Shown in pieces: positions 1 to 5,366 of a DNA stretch of 5,366 bases. The stretch's first letter is position 1. Each line of letters begins with the position of its first letter. The DNA is from Solirubrobacteraceae bacterium. Lineage in GTDB: Bacteria > Actinomycetota > Thermoleophilia > Solirubrobacterales > Solirubrobacteraceae. Under the pieces are notes generated by a model. That model was not told the DNA's origin. It did no database searches and saw only the letters and a list, made by a program, of their open reading frames with translations. Both the position numbers and the translations under genes were made by a program. The DNA lies in contig JAICUS010000429.1 of the NCBI GenBank assembly GCA_025935735.1, positions 1 to 5,366 of the forward strand, read 5' to 3'.

Positions 1-1977
1 CTGCGGGCGCGCGGGCGCCTGTACCGCGCCGAGCGCCTCCTGCACGCCTACCCGCACTGCTGGCGCTGCGGCACGCCGCTGCTCTACTACGCCAAGCCGT
101 CCTGGTACATCCGCACCTCGCAGCTCAAGGACCGGCTGCTGGCGGCCAACGAGACCGTCGACTGGCACCCCGAGCACATCAAGCACGGGCGCTTCGGGCG
201 CTGGCTGGAGAACAACGTCGACTGGGCGCTCAGCCGCGAGCGCTACTGGGGCACGCCGCTGCCGGTCTGGCGCAACGCGGCGGGCGAGACCGTGGCCGTC
301 GGATCCTTCGAGGAGCTGCACGAGCTCTCCGGCGTCAGGATCGACGACCCGCACCGCCCCTACGTCGACGACGTGACGATCCCGTCGCCGACCGGCGGCG
401 AGCCGCTCCGGCGCGTCCCCGAGGTCATCGACGTGTGGTTCGACTCGGGGTCGATGCCGTTCGCCCAGTGGCACGCGCCGTTCGAGAACGTGGAGACCCA
501 GCGCGAGCAGTTCCCCGCCGACTACATCTGCGAGGCGATCGACCAGACCCGCGGCTGGTTCTACAGCCTGATCGCCATCTCCACGCTGCTGTTCGACCAG
601 AGCCCGTACCGGACCGTCCTCTGCCTCGGCCACATCGCCGACCCCGAGGGCAAGAAGATGTCCAAGTCGCTGGGCAACATCGTCGTGCCCTGGGACGTCA
701 TCGACCGCCACGGCGCGGACGCCTTCCGCTGGTACTTCCTGACCAGCAAGCAGCCGTGGGACGGCTACCTGTTCAACGAGGCCACCGTCGGCGAGTCGGT
801 GCGCCAGTTCCTGCTGCAGCTGTGGAACACGTACGGGTTCTACGTCCTCTACGCCAACGTCAACGGCGTCGCGCCGGAGCCCCACGAGCCGGGCAGCGAC
901 CTCGACCGCTGGGCGCTCTCGCGCCTGGCCGCGACCGTCGAGGAGGTCACCGAGCGCCTCGACGCCTACGACGCCACCCGCGGCGGCCAGGCGATCGCCA
1001 CCTTCGTCGACGACCTGAGCAACTGGTACGTCCGCCGCTCGCGCCGCCGCTTCTGGGACGGCGACCCGGCCGCGTTCGCCACGCTGCGCGAGTGCCTGGT
1101 CGGCGTGGCCAAGCTGGCGGCGCCGTTCATCCCGTTCCTGGCCGACGAGATCTACGACAACCTCGACGGCGCCGAGCCGAGCGTCCACCTGTGCGACTGG
1201 CCAAAAGAGGATCCCGCCCACCCCCGCGACCGCGACCTCGAGTTCGCCATGGCCACGGTGCGCGAGACCGTGCGGCTCGGCCTGGCCGCCCGCGGGCAGG
1301 CCAAGCTGAAGGTCCGCCAGCCGCTGCGCGCCGCCGTGGTCGTGGCCGCCGGCGCCGAGCGGGCGGCGATCGAGCGCCTGGAGGACGTCGTGCTCGAGGA
1401 GCTCAACGTCAAGGCGCTGCGCTACGTCTCGCAGGCCGACGAGCTCGGCTCCTACGAGGTCAAGCCGAACTACCGCGCGCTCGGGCCCCGCTTCGGCAAG
1501 CACATGCCGCAGGTCGCCGCCGCCGTGGGCGCGCTGGACCCGGCGCACGTCGCGGACGCGCTGCGCGACGGCGGCCGGGTGGGCATCGCCGTCGACGGGC
1601 ACGACCACGAGCTCGCGGCCGACGACCTGCTGCTGGCCATGCGCCCGCTGGAGGGCTACCAGCTCGAGCGCGAGGGCTCGCACGCCGTCGCGCTGGAGCT
1701 CGAGCTCGACGACGGGCTGCGCCGCGAGGGGCTGGCCCGCGAGATCGTGCACGCGATCCAGAACGCCCGCAAGACCGCCGGCCTGCGCGTGGAGGACCGG
1801 ATCGAGCTGCTGCTGGGCGGCGACCCGGGGCTGCTGGAGGCCGCCCGCGAGCACGCGGACTACCTCGCCCGCGAGACCCTCGCCGTGTCGGTTGCGTTCG
1901 ACGGCGCGGTGAACGTCGAGCCGGTGAAGATCGAGGGCCGCCCGCTGCACATCGGCGTCACGCGCAGGCAGCGATGA
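1..1977 (+). CDS. ileS: Isoleucyl-tRNA synthetase, C-terminal 658 residues (5' end outside window)
   Basis: Class I aminoacyl-tRNA synthetase that charges tRNA-Ile with isoleucine in the cytoplasm and hydrolyses mischarged valine. The frame is open from base 1, so the GTG at 292 is internal, not the start. Counting from base 1, visible motifs are PHCWRC (residues 18-23, a CxxC pair that may bind zinc as in Thermus-type enzymes), LSRERYWGTPLP (78-89), DVWFDSGS (144-151), TRGWFYS (183-189), the KMSKS ATP-binding loop (219-223) and NWYVRRSRRRFW (341-352) in the anticodon-binding helical domain. The tail has LAREIVHAIQNARKTAGL (about 578-595) and no CxxC zinc finger, as in the long eukaryote-like bacterial type (IleS2), whose C-terminal part I believe Pfam calls DUF5915. 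About 370-390 N-terminal residues are missing, including the HIGH motif and much of the editing domain. The TGA overlaps the next gene's ATG. Identification is very secure; the subtype is inferred. Confidence 0.97.
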   Translation: MRARGRLYRAERLLHAYPHCWRCGTPLLYYAKPSWYIRTSQLKDRLLAANETVDWHPEHIKHGRFGRWLENNVDWALSRERYWGTPLPVWRNAAGETVAVGSFEELHELSGVRIDDPHRPYVDDVTIPSPTGGEPLRRVPEVIDVWFDSGSMPFAQWHAPFENVETQREQFPADYICEAIDQTRGWFYSLIAISTLLFDQSPYRTVLCLGHIADPEGKKMSKSLGNIVVPWDVIDRHGADAFRWYFLTSKQPWDGYLFNEATVGESVRQFLLQLWNTYGFYVLYANVNGVAPEPHEPGSDLDRWALSRLAATVEEVTERLDAYDATRGGQAIATFVDDLSNWYVRRSRRRFWDGDPAAFATLRECLVGVAKLAAPFIPFLADEIYDNLDGAEPSVHLCDWPKEDPAHPRDRDLEFAMATVRETVRLGLAARGQAKLKVRQPLRAAVVVAAGAERAAIERLEDVVLEELNVKALRYVSQADELGSYEVKPNYRALGPRFGKHMPQVAAAVGALDPAHVADALRDGGRVGIAVDGHDHELAADDLLLAMRPLEGYQLEREGSHAVALELELDDGLRREGLAREIVHAIQNARKTAGLRVEDRIELLLGGDPGLLEAAREHADYLARETLAVSVAFDGAVNVEPVKIEGRPLHIGVTRRQR

Positions 1978-2612
1978 ACCTCGCGTTCCTCCAGCGGCCG
2001 GCCGCCGGCGAGGCCGCTGGGCTGCTCGTCCTGCACCACGGCCGCGGGGCCGACGAGCACGACCTGCTCGGCCTGGCCGACATCCTCGATCCCGAGCGGC
2101 GCCTGCACGTCGTCACCCCGGGCGGCCCGCTGATCCTGCCCGGCTGGACCGGCCGCCACTGGTACGTCGTGCCGCGGGTCGGCTACCCCGATCCGGACAC
2201 GTTCGCTGCGGCCTTCAGCGCGCTGAGCGACTTCCACGACGAGCTGTTCGAGCGCACCGGCGTCGGCCCCGAGCGCACGGTGCTGGGCGGCTTCTCGATG
2301 GGCGCGGTGATGAGCTACGCGCTCGGCCTGGGCGCGTTCCGCCCCCCGCCGGCGGGCCTGCTGATCTTCTCCGGCTTCGTCCCGACCGTCTCCGTCTGGC
2401 AGCCGTCGCTCACCGACCGCCAGCAGCTGCCGGCGTTCATCGCCCACGGCCGGCGCGACCCCGTGATCGACGTGCAGTTCGCCCGGACGGCGCGCGACCA
2501 GCTCGAGCGCGGCGGGCTCACCGTCGAGTACCACGAGTCAGACGTGGCGCACCAGATCGACCCGGCGCACATCGCGCCGGCGCGCGACTGGCTGCGCGGG
2601 GCGCAGGACTAA
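1974..2612 (+). CDS. Alpha/beta hydrolase, phospholipase/carboxylesterase family (YpfH-like)
   Basis: A 212-residue cytoplasmic serine hydrolase with no signal peptide or membrane segment. The family (COG0400 type, related to YpfH and dienelactone hydrolase-like esterases) cleaves carboxylic ester or thioester bonds; the substrate here is unknown. Visible features in order: LLVLHHGRGADEHDLL (residues 17-32), which forms the oxyanion-hole turn of this family; PGGP (49-52) and HWYVV (62-66); the nucleophile elbow GFSMGA with Ser108; HGRRDPVI with the likely catalytic Asp162; and DVAHQI with the likely catalytic His193. The triad is complete and the length is normal for the family. The start is the ATG at 1974, which overlaps the ileS stop (ATGA), so translation is probably coupled to ileS; only a weak AGGCAG lies upstream. 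The reading frame stays open far upstream inside ileS, but that part is a compositional shadow. The family call is firm; the biological role is not known. Confidence 0.93.
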   Translation: MNLAFLQRPAAGEAAGLLVLHHGRGADEHDLLGLADILDPERRLHVVTPGGPLILPGWTGRHWYVVPRVGYPDPDTFAAAFSALSDFHDELFERTGVGPERTVLGGFSMGAVMSYALGLGAFRPPPAGLLIFSGFVPTVSVWQPSLTDRQQLPAFIAHGRRDPVIDVQFARTARDQLERGGLTVEYHESDVAHQIDPAHIAPARDWLRGAQD

Positions 2613-2935
2613 GCCAGCGCGGGCTCCAGCTGAGCGACGATCCGGTTCTTGGGCATGGCGCCCTGCACGCGCGCGGCCTCCTGGCCGTTGCGGAACAGGA
2701 TCATCGTCGGGATGGCCATCACCTGGTACTCCGCGGCCGTCTGCATGTTGTCGTCGATGTTGAGCTTGACGACGCGCAGGTCCTCGCGCTCGCTGTTGAT
2801 CTCCTCCAGCGCGGGGGCGACGACGCGGCACGGCCCGCACCACGGGGCCCAGAAGTCGACCAGCACGGGCGTGTCGGACTCGAGCACCTCAGCCTGGAAG
2901 TTGGTGTCGCTGACGTCGGTGATGGTGCCTGCCAT
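2609..2935 (-). CDS. trxA: Thioredoxin
   Basis: A 108-residue cytoplasmic thioredoxin that reduces disulfides in partner proteins (for example ribonucleotide reductase and peroxiredoxins) and is recycled by thioredoxin reductase, which is not in this window. All core features are present: buried Asp27 in VDFWA, active site W32-C33-G34-P35-C36, the cis-proline loop AIPT with Pro76, and the RNG turn (82-84) near the C-terminus. Length is exactly typical of a free-standing Trx, with no leader peptide or extra domain. The ATG at 2935 is supported by a strong Shine-Dalgarno GAGAGGA (2946-2940) ending four bases before it, and by the family N-terminus. The gene faces the hydrolase tail to tail; its TAG and the hydrolase TAA share bases 2609-2612. 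It probably has its own promoter in the 58-base gap before it. I see no obvious GGAAT/GTT-type (SigR/SigH) oxidative-stress promoter. Confidence 0.97.
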   Translation of the reverse strand: MAGTITDVSDTNFQAEVLESDTPVLVDFWAPWCGPCRVVAPALEEINSEREDLRVVKLNIDDNMQTAAEYQVMAIPTMILFRNGQEAARVQGAMPKNRIVAQLEPALA

Positions 2936-2939
2936 GGTG

Positions 2940-2946
2940 TCCTCTC
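2940..2946 (-). promoter_or_regulatory. Strong Shine-Dalgarno of trxA
   Basis: On the minus strand the bases read GAGAGGA followed by CACC and the ATG. GAGG to ATG is five bases, and the match to the 3' end of 16S rRNA is good. It fixes the trxA start at 2935. It is the only clear ribosome binding site in the window; the other visible starts rely on overlap or short leaders. Confidence 0.8.
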
Positions 2947-2952
2947 GGGTCG

Positions 2953-2977
2953 GGTCGCTTCAGAAAGTATAGCGACC
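2953..2977. repeat. Inverted repeat over the trxA promoter
   Basis: Perfect 7-base arms GGTCGCT (2953-2959) and AGCGACC (2971-2977) are separated by 11 bases that are AT-richer than the surroundings. The right arm touches the TATACT box and the left arm sits at the predicted transcription start. An outer pair, TCGGGT (2945-2950) and ACCCGA (2985-2990), flanks it and could extend a stem in read-through RNA from the upstream gene. There is no T-tract on either strand, so it is not a standard intrinsic terminator. It may be an operator or a leader hairpin, or chance in GC-rich DNA. Confidence 0.5.
2966..2971 (-). promoter_or_regulatory. Probable -10 box (TATACT) of the trxA promoter
   Basis: Minus-strand TATACT (2971 down to 2966) is a near-consensus -10 hexamer in an otherwise very GC-rich region. 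It would put the start of transcription near 2959, giving a leader of about 24 bases that contains the Shine-Dalgarno. No good -35 hexamer is seen: a 17-base spacer would place GCCTTC there. Activity is inferred from position and sequence only. A conserved inverted repeat overlaps the box. Confidence 0.55.
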
Positions 2978-2993
2978 TGAGTTCACCCGAAGG

Positions 2994-3671
2994 CTACCCG
3001 TGGAGGTGGGCCAGCAGGCCCGGCGTGACCCACGTCTCGACGGCCGCGGCGCCCACCACCAGCGGGATCGCGAGCGTCGTGGTGACGAACGTCGCGGCCA
3101 GCAGCTCGTCCCACGCGCGGCGGCGGGCGGCGATCGTCCAGGCCGCCAGCGGGAGGAACAGCGCGAACAGCTCCGGCACGGCGTGCGGGGTGAGCGTGAG
3201 CAGCAGGTGCAGCGGCGACACGCGCAGCTGCGCCGCCAGGGTGGCGGCCGCGTTGCCCAGCGCCAGCGCCTGCGTGCTCAGGGAGAAGACCGTGGCGGCG
3301 GCCACGAAGCCCATGGCGAGCCGCCCGGCGCGGCGGTGCACGCGCCCGCCGGAGGCGATGCCGGCCGAGCCCGCGATGAACCCGGCCACGCAGGCCATGG
3401 CGTGCAGGGCGAGCACGAGGCCGTTGCGGTACAGGACGAACGCGAAGTCCGAGACGTGCGCCGGCCGCGTCAGCCCGGGGAAGACGTACGGGGTCGGGTC
3501 GGCCGGGCTGAGCAGGGCCACGTACCACGTCGCCCCGAGCAGGAACACGGTGACCGCCAGCGCGCCGAGCGCCCATTCGCCCAGCCGCCGTCCCGGCGCG
3601 CGGCGCCAGCGGTGCAGCGTCGCCACCGTGTCCGGCCAGCCCTGGACGACGGCGAGTCCATCAGCCTTCAT
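2994..3671 (-). CDS. SpoIIM-like (DUF95 family) integral membrane protein
   Basis: A 225-residue membrane protein with a basic cytoplasmic N-terminus (RWRRAPGRRL, 21-30) and about five hydrophobic segments, near residues 34-54, 84-107, 116-140, 154-182 and 188-213. The stretch FVLYRNGLVLALHAMACVAG (78-97) and the motif TPHAVPELFALFLPLAAW (161-178), with His163 and Glu167 in the membrane, resemble the core of the stage II sporulation protein M family, where an 'N...G' helix and an 'HG..ELPA' motif are typical. SpoIIM of Bacillus helps septal peptidoglycan hydrolysis during engulfment; homologues are widespread in non-sporulating bacteria and archaea with unknown roles, so no sporulation role should be assumed. 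The ATG at 3671 lies 11 bases inside the end of the glycosyltransferase and lacks a clear ribosome binding site, which suggests coupled translation. A later start is possible, but the N-terminus before helix 1 carries no conserved motif to decide it. Confidence 0.7.
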   Translation of the reverse strand: MKADGLAVVQGWPDTVATLHRWRRAPGRRLGEWALGALAVTVFLLGATWYVALLSPADPTPYVFPGLTRPAHVSDFAFVLYRNGLVLALHAMACVAGFIAGSAGIASGGRVHRRAGRLAMGFVAAATVFSLSTQALALGNAAATLAAQLRVSPLHLLLTLTPHAVPELFALFLPLAAWTIAARRRAWDELLAATFVTTTLAIPLVVGAAAVETWVTPGLLAHLHG

Positions 3672-4428
3672 GCGTCAATGGATCGGCAGATGGCGCCTCG
3701 GGCACGAGCCCGCGCCATCGCCCCGGCCCGAACCGCAGGGCCGGCACGCGCCAGACCGCCTCGCGGGCGATCCGGGCGGACATCTTCGAGTGCCCGTGGC
3801 GGCGCTCGCGGAACGTGATCGGCACCTCGACCACGTGCAGTCCCATCTGGAGCGCCCGCCAGGTCAGCTCGACCTGGAAGGCGTAGCCCTGCGCGCCGGC
3901 GCTCGGGTAGTCGACGGTGAGCAGGGCGGCGGCGCGGAAGCACTTGAAGCCGCCCGTGAGGTCGCGGATCCCGACGCCCAGCACGCGGCGGGCGTAGGCG
4001 CAGCCGAAGCGCGAGAGCACCACGCGGTCCAGCCCCCAGTTCTCCACGCCGCCGCCGGGCACGTAGCGCGAGCCGAGCACGAGGTCGGCGCCGGCCTCCG
4101 CGGCGGCCAGCAGGCGCGGCAGGGCGGCCGGATCGTGACTGAGGTCGGCGTCCATCTCCACCAGGAAGTCGGCGCCGGAGGCCAGCGCCTCGGTGAACCC
4201 GGCCGTGTAGGCGCGGCCGATGCCGTCCTTGCGCTCGCGGTGCAGGACGTGCACCTGCGGGTCGCGGGCCGCCAGCGCGTCGGCCAGCTCCGCCGTCCCG
4301 TCGCGCGAGGCGTCGTCGACCACGAGCACGTGCGCCGCGGGGAGCGCCGCGCGCACGCCGGCCACGACGGGCTCCAGGTTCTCCGCCTCGTCGTAGGTCG
4401 GCAGGATCACCCAGACGGACCCGGCCAT
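3661..4428 (-). CDS. Family 2 glycosyltransferase, polyprenol-phosphate mannosyltransferase (DPM1/Ppm1-like)
   Basis: A 255-residue soluble GT-A fold enzyme expected to transfer a sugar, typically mannose from GDP-mannose, to polyprenyl phosphate at the inner face of the membrane. That lipid sugar then feeds glycan or protein glycosylation outside. From the ATG at 4428 the motifs are PTYDEAEN (10-17), VVDDASRDGT (36-45) with the nucleotide-binding Asp pair, MDADLSHDP (92-100) with the metal-binding DxD, GSRYVPGG (119-126), DLTGGFKCF (156-164), QGYAFQVE (180-187) and ERRHGHSKM (208-216). These are the signature blocks of dolichol-phosphate mannosyltransferases. There is no C-terminal GtrA-like membrane domain and no fused acyltransferase. 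An in-frame GTG at 4452 would add eight residues; I prefer the ATG because the family usually begins just before the PTYNE block and a -10-like box lies between the two starts. The donor and acceptor are not proven. Confidence 0.92.
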   Translation of the reverse strand: MAGSVWVILPTYDEAENLEPVVAGVRAALPAAHVLVVDDASRDGTAELADALAARDPQVHVLHRERKDGIGRAYTAGFTEALASGADFLVEMDADLSHDPAALPRLLAAAEAGADLVLGSRYVPGGGVENWGLDRVVLSRFGCAYARRVLGVGIRDLTGGFKCFRAAALLTVDYPSAGAQGYAFQVELTWRALQMGLHVVEVPITFRERRHGHSKMSARIAREAVWRVPALRFGPGRWRGLVPEAPSADPLTHEG

Positions 4429-4438
4429 CGCGGCCGCG

Positions 4439-4445
4439 TAGGTTA
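4439..4445. promoter_or_regulatory. Candidate symmetric -10 box between divergent genes
   Basis: TAGGTTA reads TAGGTT on the plus strand and TAACCT on the minus strand, so both strands carry the TANNNT pattern of an actinobacterial -10 hexamer. Plus-strand transcription would start about 4451, four bases before the polX ATG (4455). Minus-strand transcription would start about 4433, five bases before the glycosyltransferase ATG (4428). No convincing -35 element is seen on either side. A 10-base palindrome CGCGGCCGCG (4429-4438) adjoins it. Function is inferred. Confidence 0.4.
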
Positions 4446-4454
4446 ACGGCACTC

Positions 4455-5366
4455 ATGAAGACCAACGCCGAGATCGCCGCCGCCTTCGACGAGCTCGGCG
4501 ACCTGTACGAGCTCGACGGCGCGGTGTCCTATCGCGTGATCGCCTACCGCACGGCGGCCAAGACCGTGCGCGACGCGTCGGTGTCGGTGATGGGGCTGAC
4601 CCGCGAGGGCAAGGTGACGTCGCTGCCGGGGATCGGCAAGACGCTCGAGGAGAAGCTGCGCGCGCTGGACGAGACGGGCGACATTCCGGCCGCCCAGAAG
4701 CTGCGGGCCAAGTTCCCGTCCGGGCTGCTCGCGGTCATGCACCTGCCGGGGTTCGGGCCCAAGCGGGCGCGGCTGCTCCACGAGGAGCTGGGCGTCGACT
4801 CGCTGGAGAAGCTGCGCGAGCTGGCCGAGGCGGGCGAGATCCGCAAGATCCGCGGGCTCGGCGAGCGGGTCGAGCAGAACCTGCTGCGCGTGCTGGCCGA
4901 GCACGAGGACGGCGGCGGTCCGGCGCCGCGCGTGCTGCTCTCGCGCGCGCTGCCGGTGGCCGAGCAGATCGCCGGCGCGCTGCGCGAGCACCCGGCGTCC
5001 GACCGGGTGGAGATCGCCGGCTCGCTGCGGCGGCTGGCCGACTCCTCCAAGGACATCGACATCATCGCCACCGCGACCGACCCGGTCGCCCTGACCTCGA
5101 CGCTGGCCGAGCTGCCGCTGGTCGAGTCGGTGCAGTCCAGCGGCGAGGCCGGTGCGCGCGTGACCACGCACTCGGGCATGAAGGTCGACCTCAGGGTGGT
5201 CGCGCCCGACCAGTTCGGCAACGTGCTCCAGCACTTCACCGGCGCCAAGGCGCACAACGTGCAGCTGCGCGAGTGGGCGGTCCGCCGCGGGCTGCACATC
5301 TCCGAGTACGGCGCGCTCGACGACGCCGACGGCGAGACGACGCGCTGCGCCACCGAGGAGGGCGTC
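4455..5366 (+). CDS. polX: DNA polymerase X family (PolX), N-terminal 304 residues (3' end outside window)
   Basis: A family X DNA polymerase, in bacteria usually a gap-filling repair enzyme with an added PHP 3'-5' exonuclease domain. Seen here are an N-terminal 8-kDa-like helical domain (SYRVIAYRTAAKTV, 25-38), helix-hairpin-helix DNA-binding motifs LPGIGKTL (57-64) and LPGFGPKRA (97-105), a third such element IRGLGER (132-138), and the nucleotidyltransferase motif GSLRR (189-193) followed by DID (Asp200, Asp202), the metal-binding pair. The third catalytic aspartate is probably Asp245 in KVDLRV, and FTGAKAHN (261-268) is the conserved nucleotide-binding block of PolX. The window ends before the PHP domain, whose presence is expected from usual family length (about 570 residues) but not seen. 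The start at the ATG matches the family N-terminus; there is no Shine-Dalgarno, so the mRNA may be almost leaderless. It is divergent from the glycosyltransferase with 26 bases between the starts. Confidence 0.95.
   Translation, partial: MKTNAEIAAAFDELGDLYELDGAVSYRVIAYRTAAKTVRDASVSVMGLTREGKVTSLPGIGKTLEEKLRALDETGDIPAAQKLRAKFPSGLLAVMHLPGFGPKRARLLHEELGVDSLEKLRELAEAGEIRKIRGLGERVEQNLLRVLAEHEDGGGPAPRVLLSRALPVAEQIAGALREHPASDRVEIAGSLRRLADSSKDIDIIATATDPVALTSTLAELPLVESVQSSGEAGARVTTHSGMKVDLRVVAPDQFGNVLQHFTGAKAHNVQLREWAVRRGLHISEYGALDDADGETTRCATEEGV

Noticed and set aside
292..294. GTG as the true start of the first gene
   Set aside because: The same frame is open to base 1 and encodes conserved IleS blocks (PHCWRC, LSRERYWGTPLP) before 292, so the gene is cut by the window edge.
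435..1973. Long open frame upstream of and continuous with the hydrolase, running inside ileS
   Set aside because: Its translation is dominated by Arg, Ala, Pro and Gly, with no recognisable fold, and it lies out of frame within clearly conserved IleS sequence. In very GC-rich DNA stops are rare. The hydrolase proper starts at 1974 at the family N-terminus.
1860..2534. Minus-strand open frame of about 224 codons opposite ileS and the hydrolase
   Set aside because: Low-complexity composition with no motif, antisense to a hydrolase with an intact catalytic triad; a compositional shadow.
2573..2584. Perfect 12-base palindrome CGCGCCGGCGCG near the hydrolase end, considered as a terminator or regulator site
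   Set aside because: Lies inside the coding region, has no loop or T-tract, and such alternating GC palindromes are expected by chance at this base composition.
2936..2993. Intrinsic terminator after the SpoIIM-like gene
   Set aside because: The inverted repeats present are not followed by a T-tract on the minus strand, and they overlap a likely promoter box instead.
3025..4446. Plus-strand open frame of 473 codons opposite the SpoIIM-like gene and the glycosyltransferase
   Set aside because: No recognisable domain, biased residues, and it lies opposite two genes with conserved motifs. The length is explained by GC content.
4443..5297. Minus-strand open frame of 284 codons opposite polX
   Set aside because: Rich in Arg, Gln, Leu and His with no motif; antisense to PolX with intact helix-hairpin-helix and catalytic aspartates.

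Overview
The window comes from a very GC-rich genome: coding sequence with G or C at most third codon positions, GTG and ATG starts, and tightly packed genes. All six genes are chromosomal housekeeping types. The actinobacterial-style isoleucyl-tRNA synthetase C-terminus and the N-terminus of the PolX-type polymerase fit a high-GC actinomycete, perhaps the Thermoleophilia (Solirubrobacter-like). The phylum-level guess rests on base composition and family feel, not on a marker comparison. I see no insertion sequence, CRISPR array, tRNA, rRNA, phage gene or integration scar, and no gene-free stretch longer than about 60 bases.

Layout, left to right. Bases 1-1977 (+) are the 3' two thirds of ileS; the ATP-site N-terminus lies outside the window. 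Its TGA overlaps the ATG of a small serine hydrolase of the phospholipase/carboxylesterase type (1974-2612, +). This hydrolase meets the thioredoxin gene trxA (2609-2935, -) tail to tail, with the two stop codons overlapping. Upstream of trxA is a 58-base gap holding a good ribosome binding site, a TATACT -10 box and an inverted repeat across that box. Next comes a minus-strand pair: a glycosyltransferase of the dolichol/polyprenol-phosphate mannosyltransferase family (3661-4428), followed with an 11-base overlap by a SpoIIM-like five-helix membrane protein (2994-3671). Divergent from the glycosyltransferase is polX (4455 to window end, +), a DNA polymerase X whose C-terminal PHP part is cut off.

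Functionally the genes are unrelated except where they share transcripts. ileS and the hydrolase are probably one translationally coupled unit. The glycosyltransferase and SpoIIM-like gene form a second, membrane-associated unit, which may read through into trxA. polX starts a third. The most interesting signals are regulatory. A symmetric TAGGTTA box sits between polX and the glycosyltransferase and could drive transcription both ways. An inverted repeat lies over the trxA promoter. I found no convincing evidence for a new multi-gene system.
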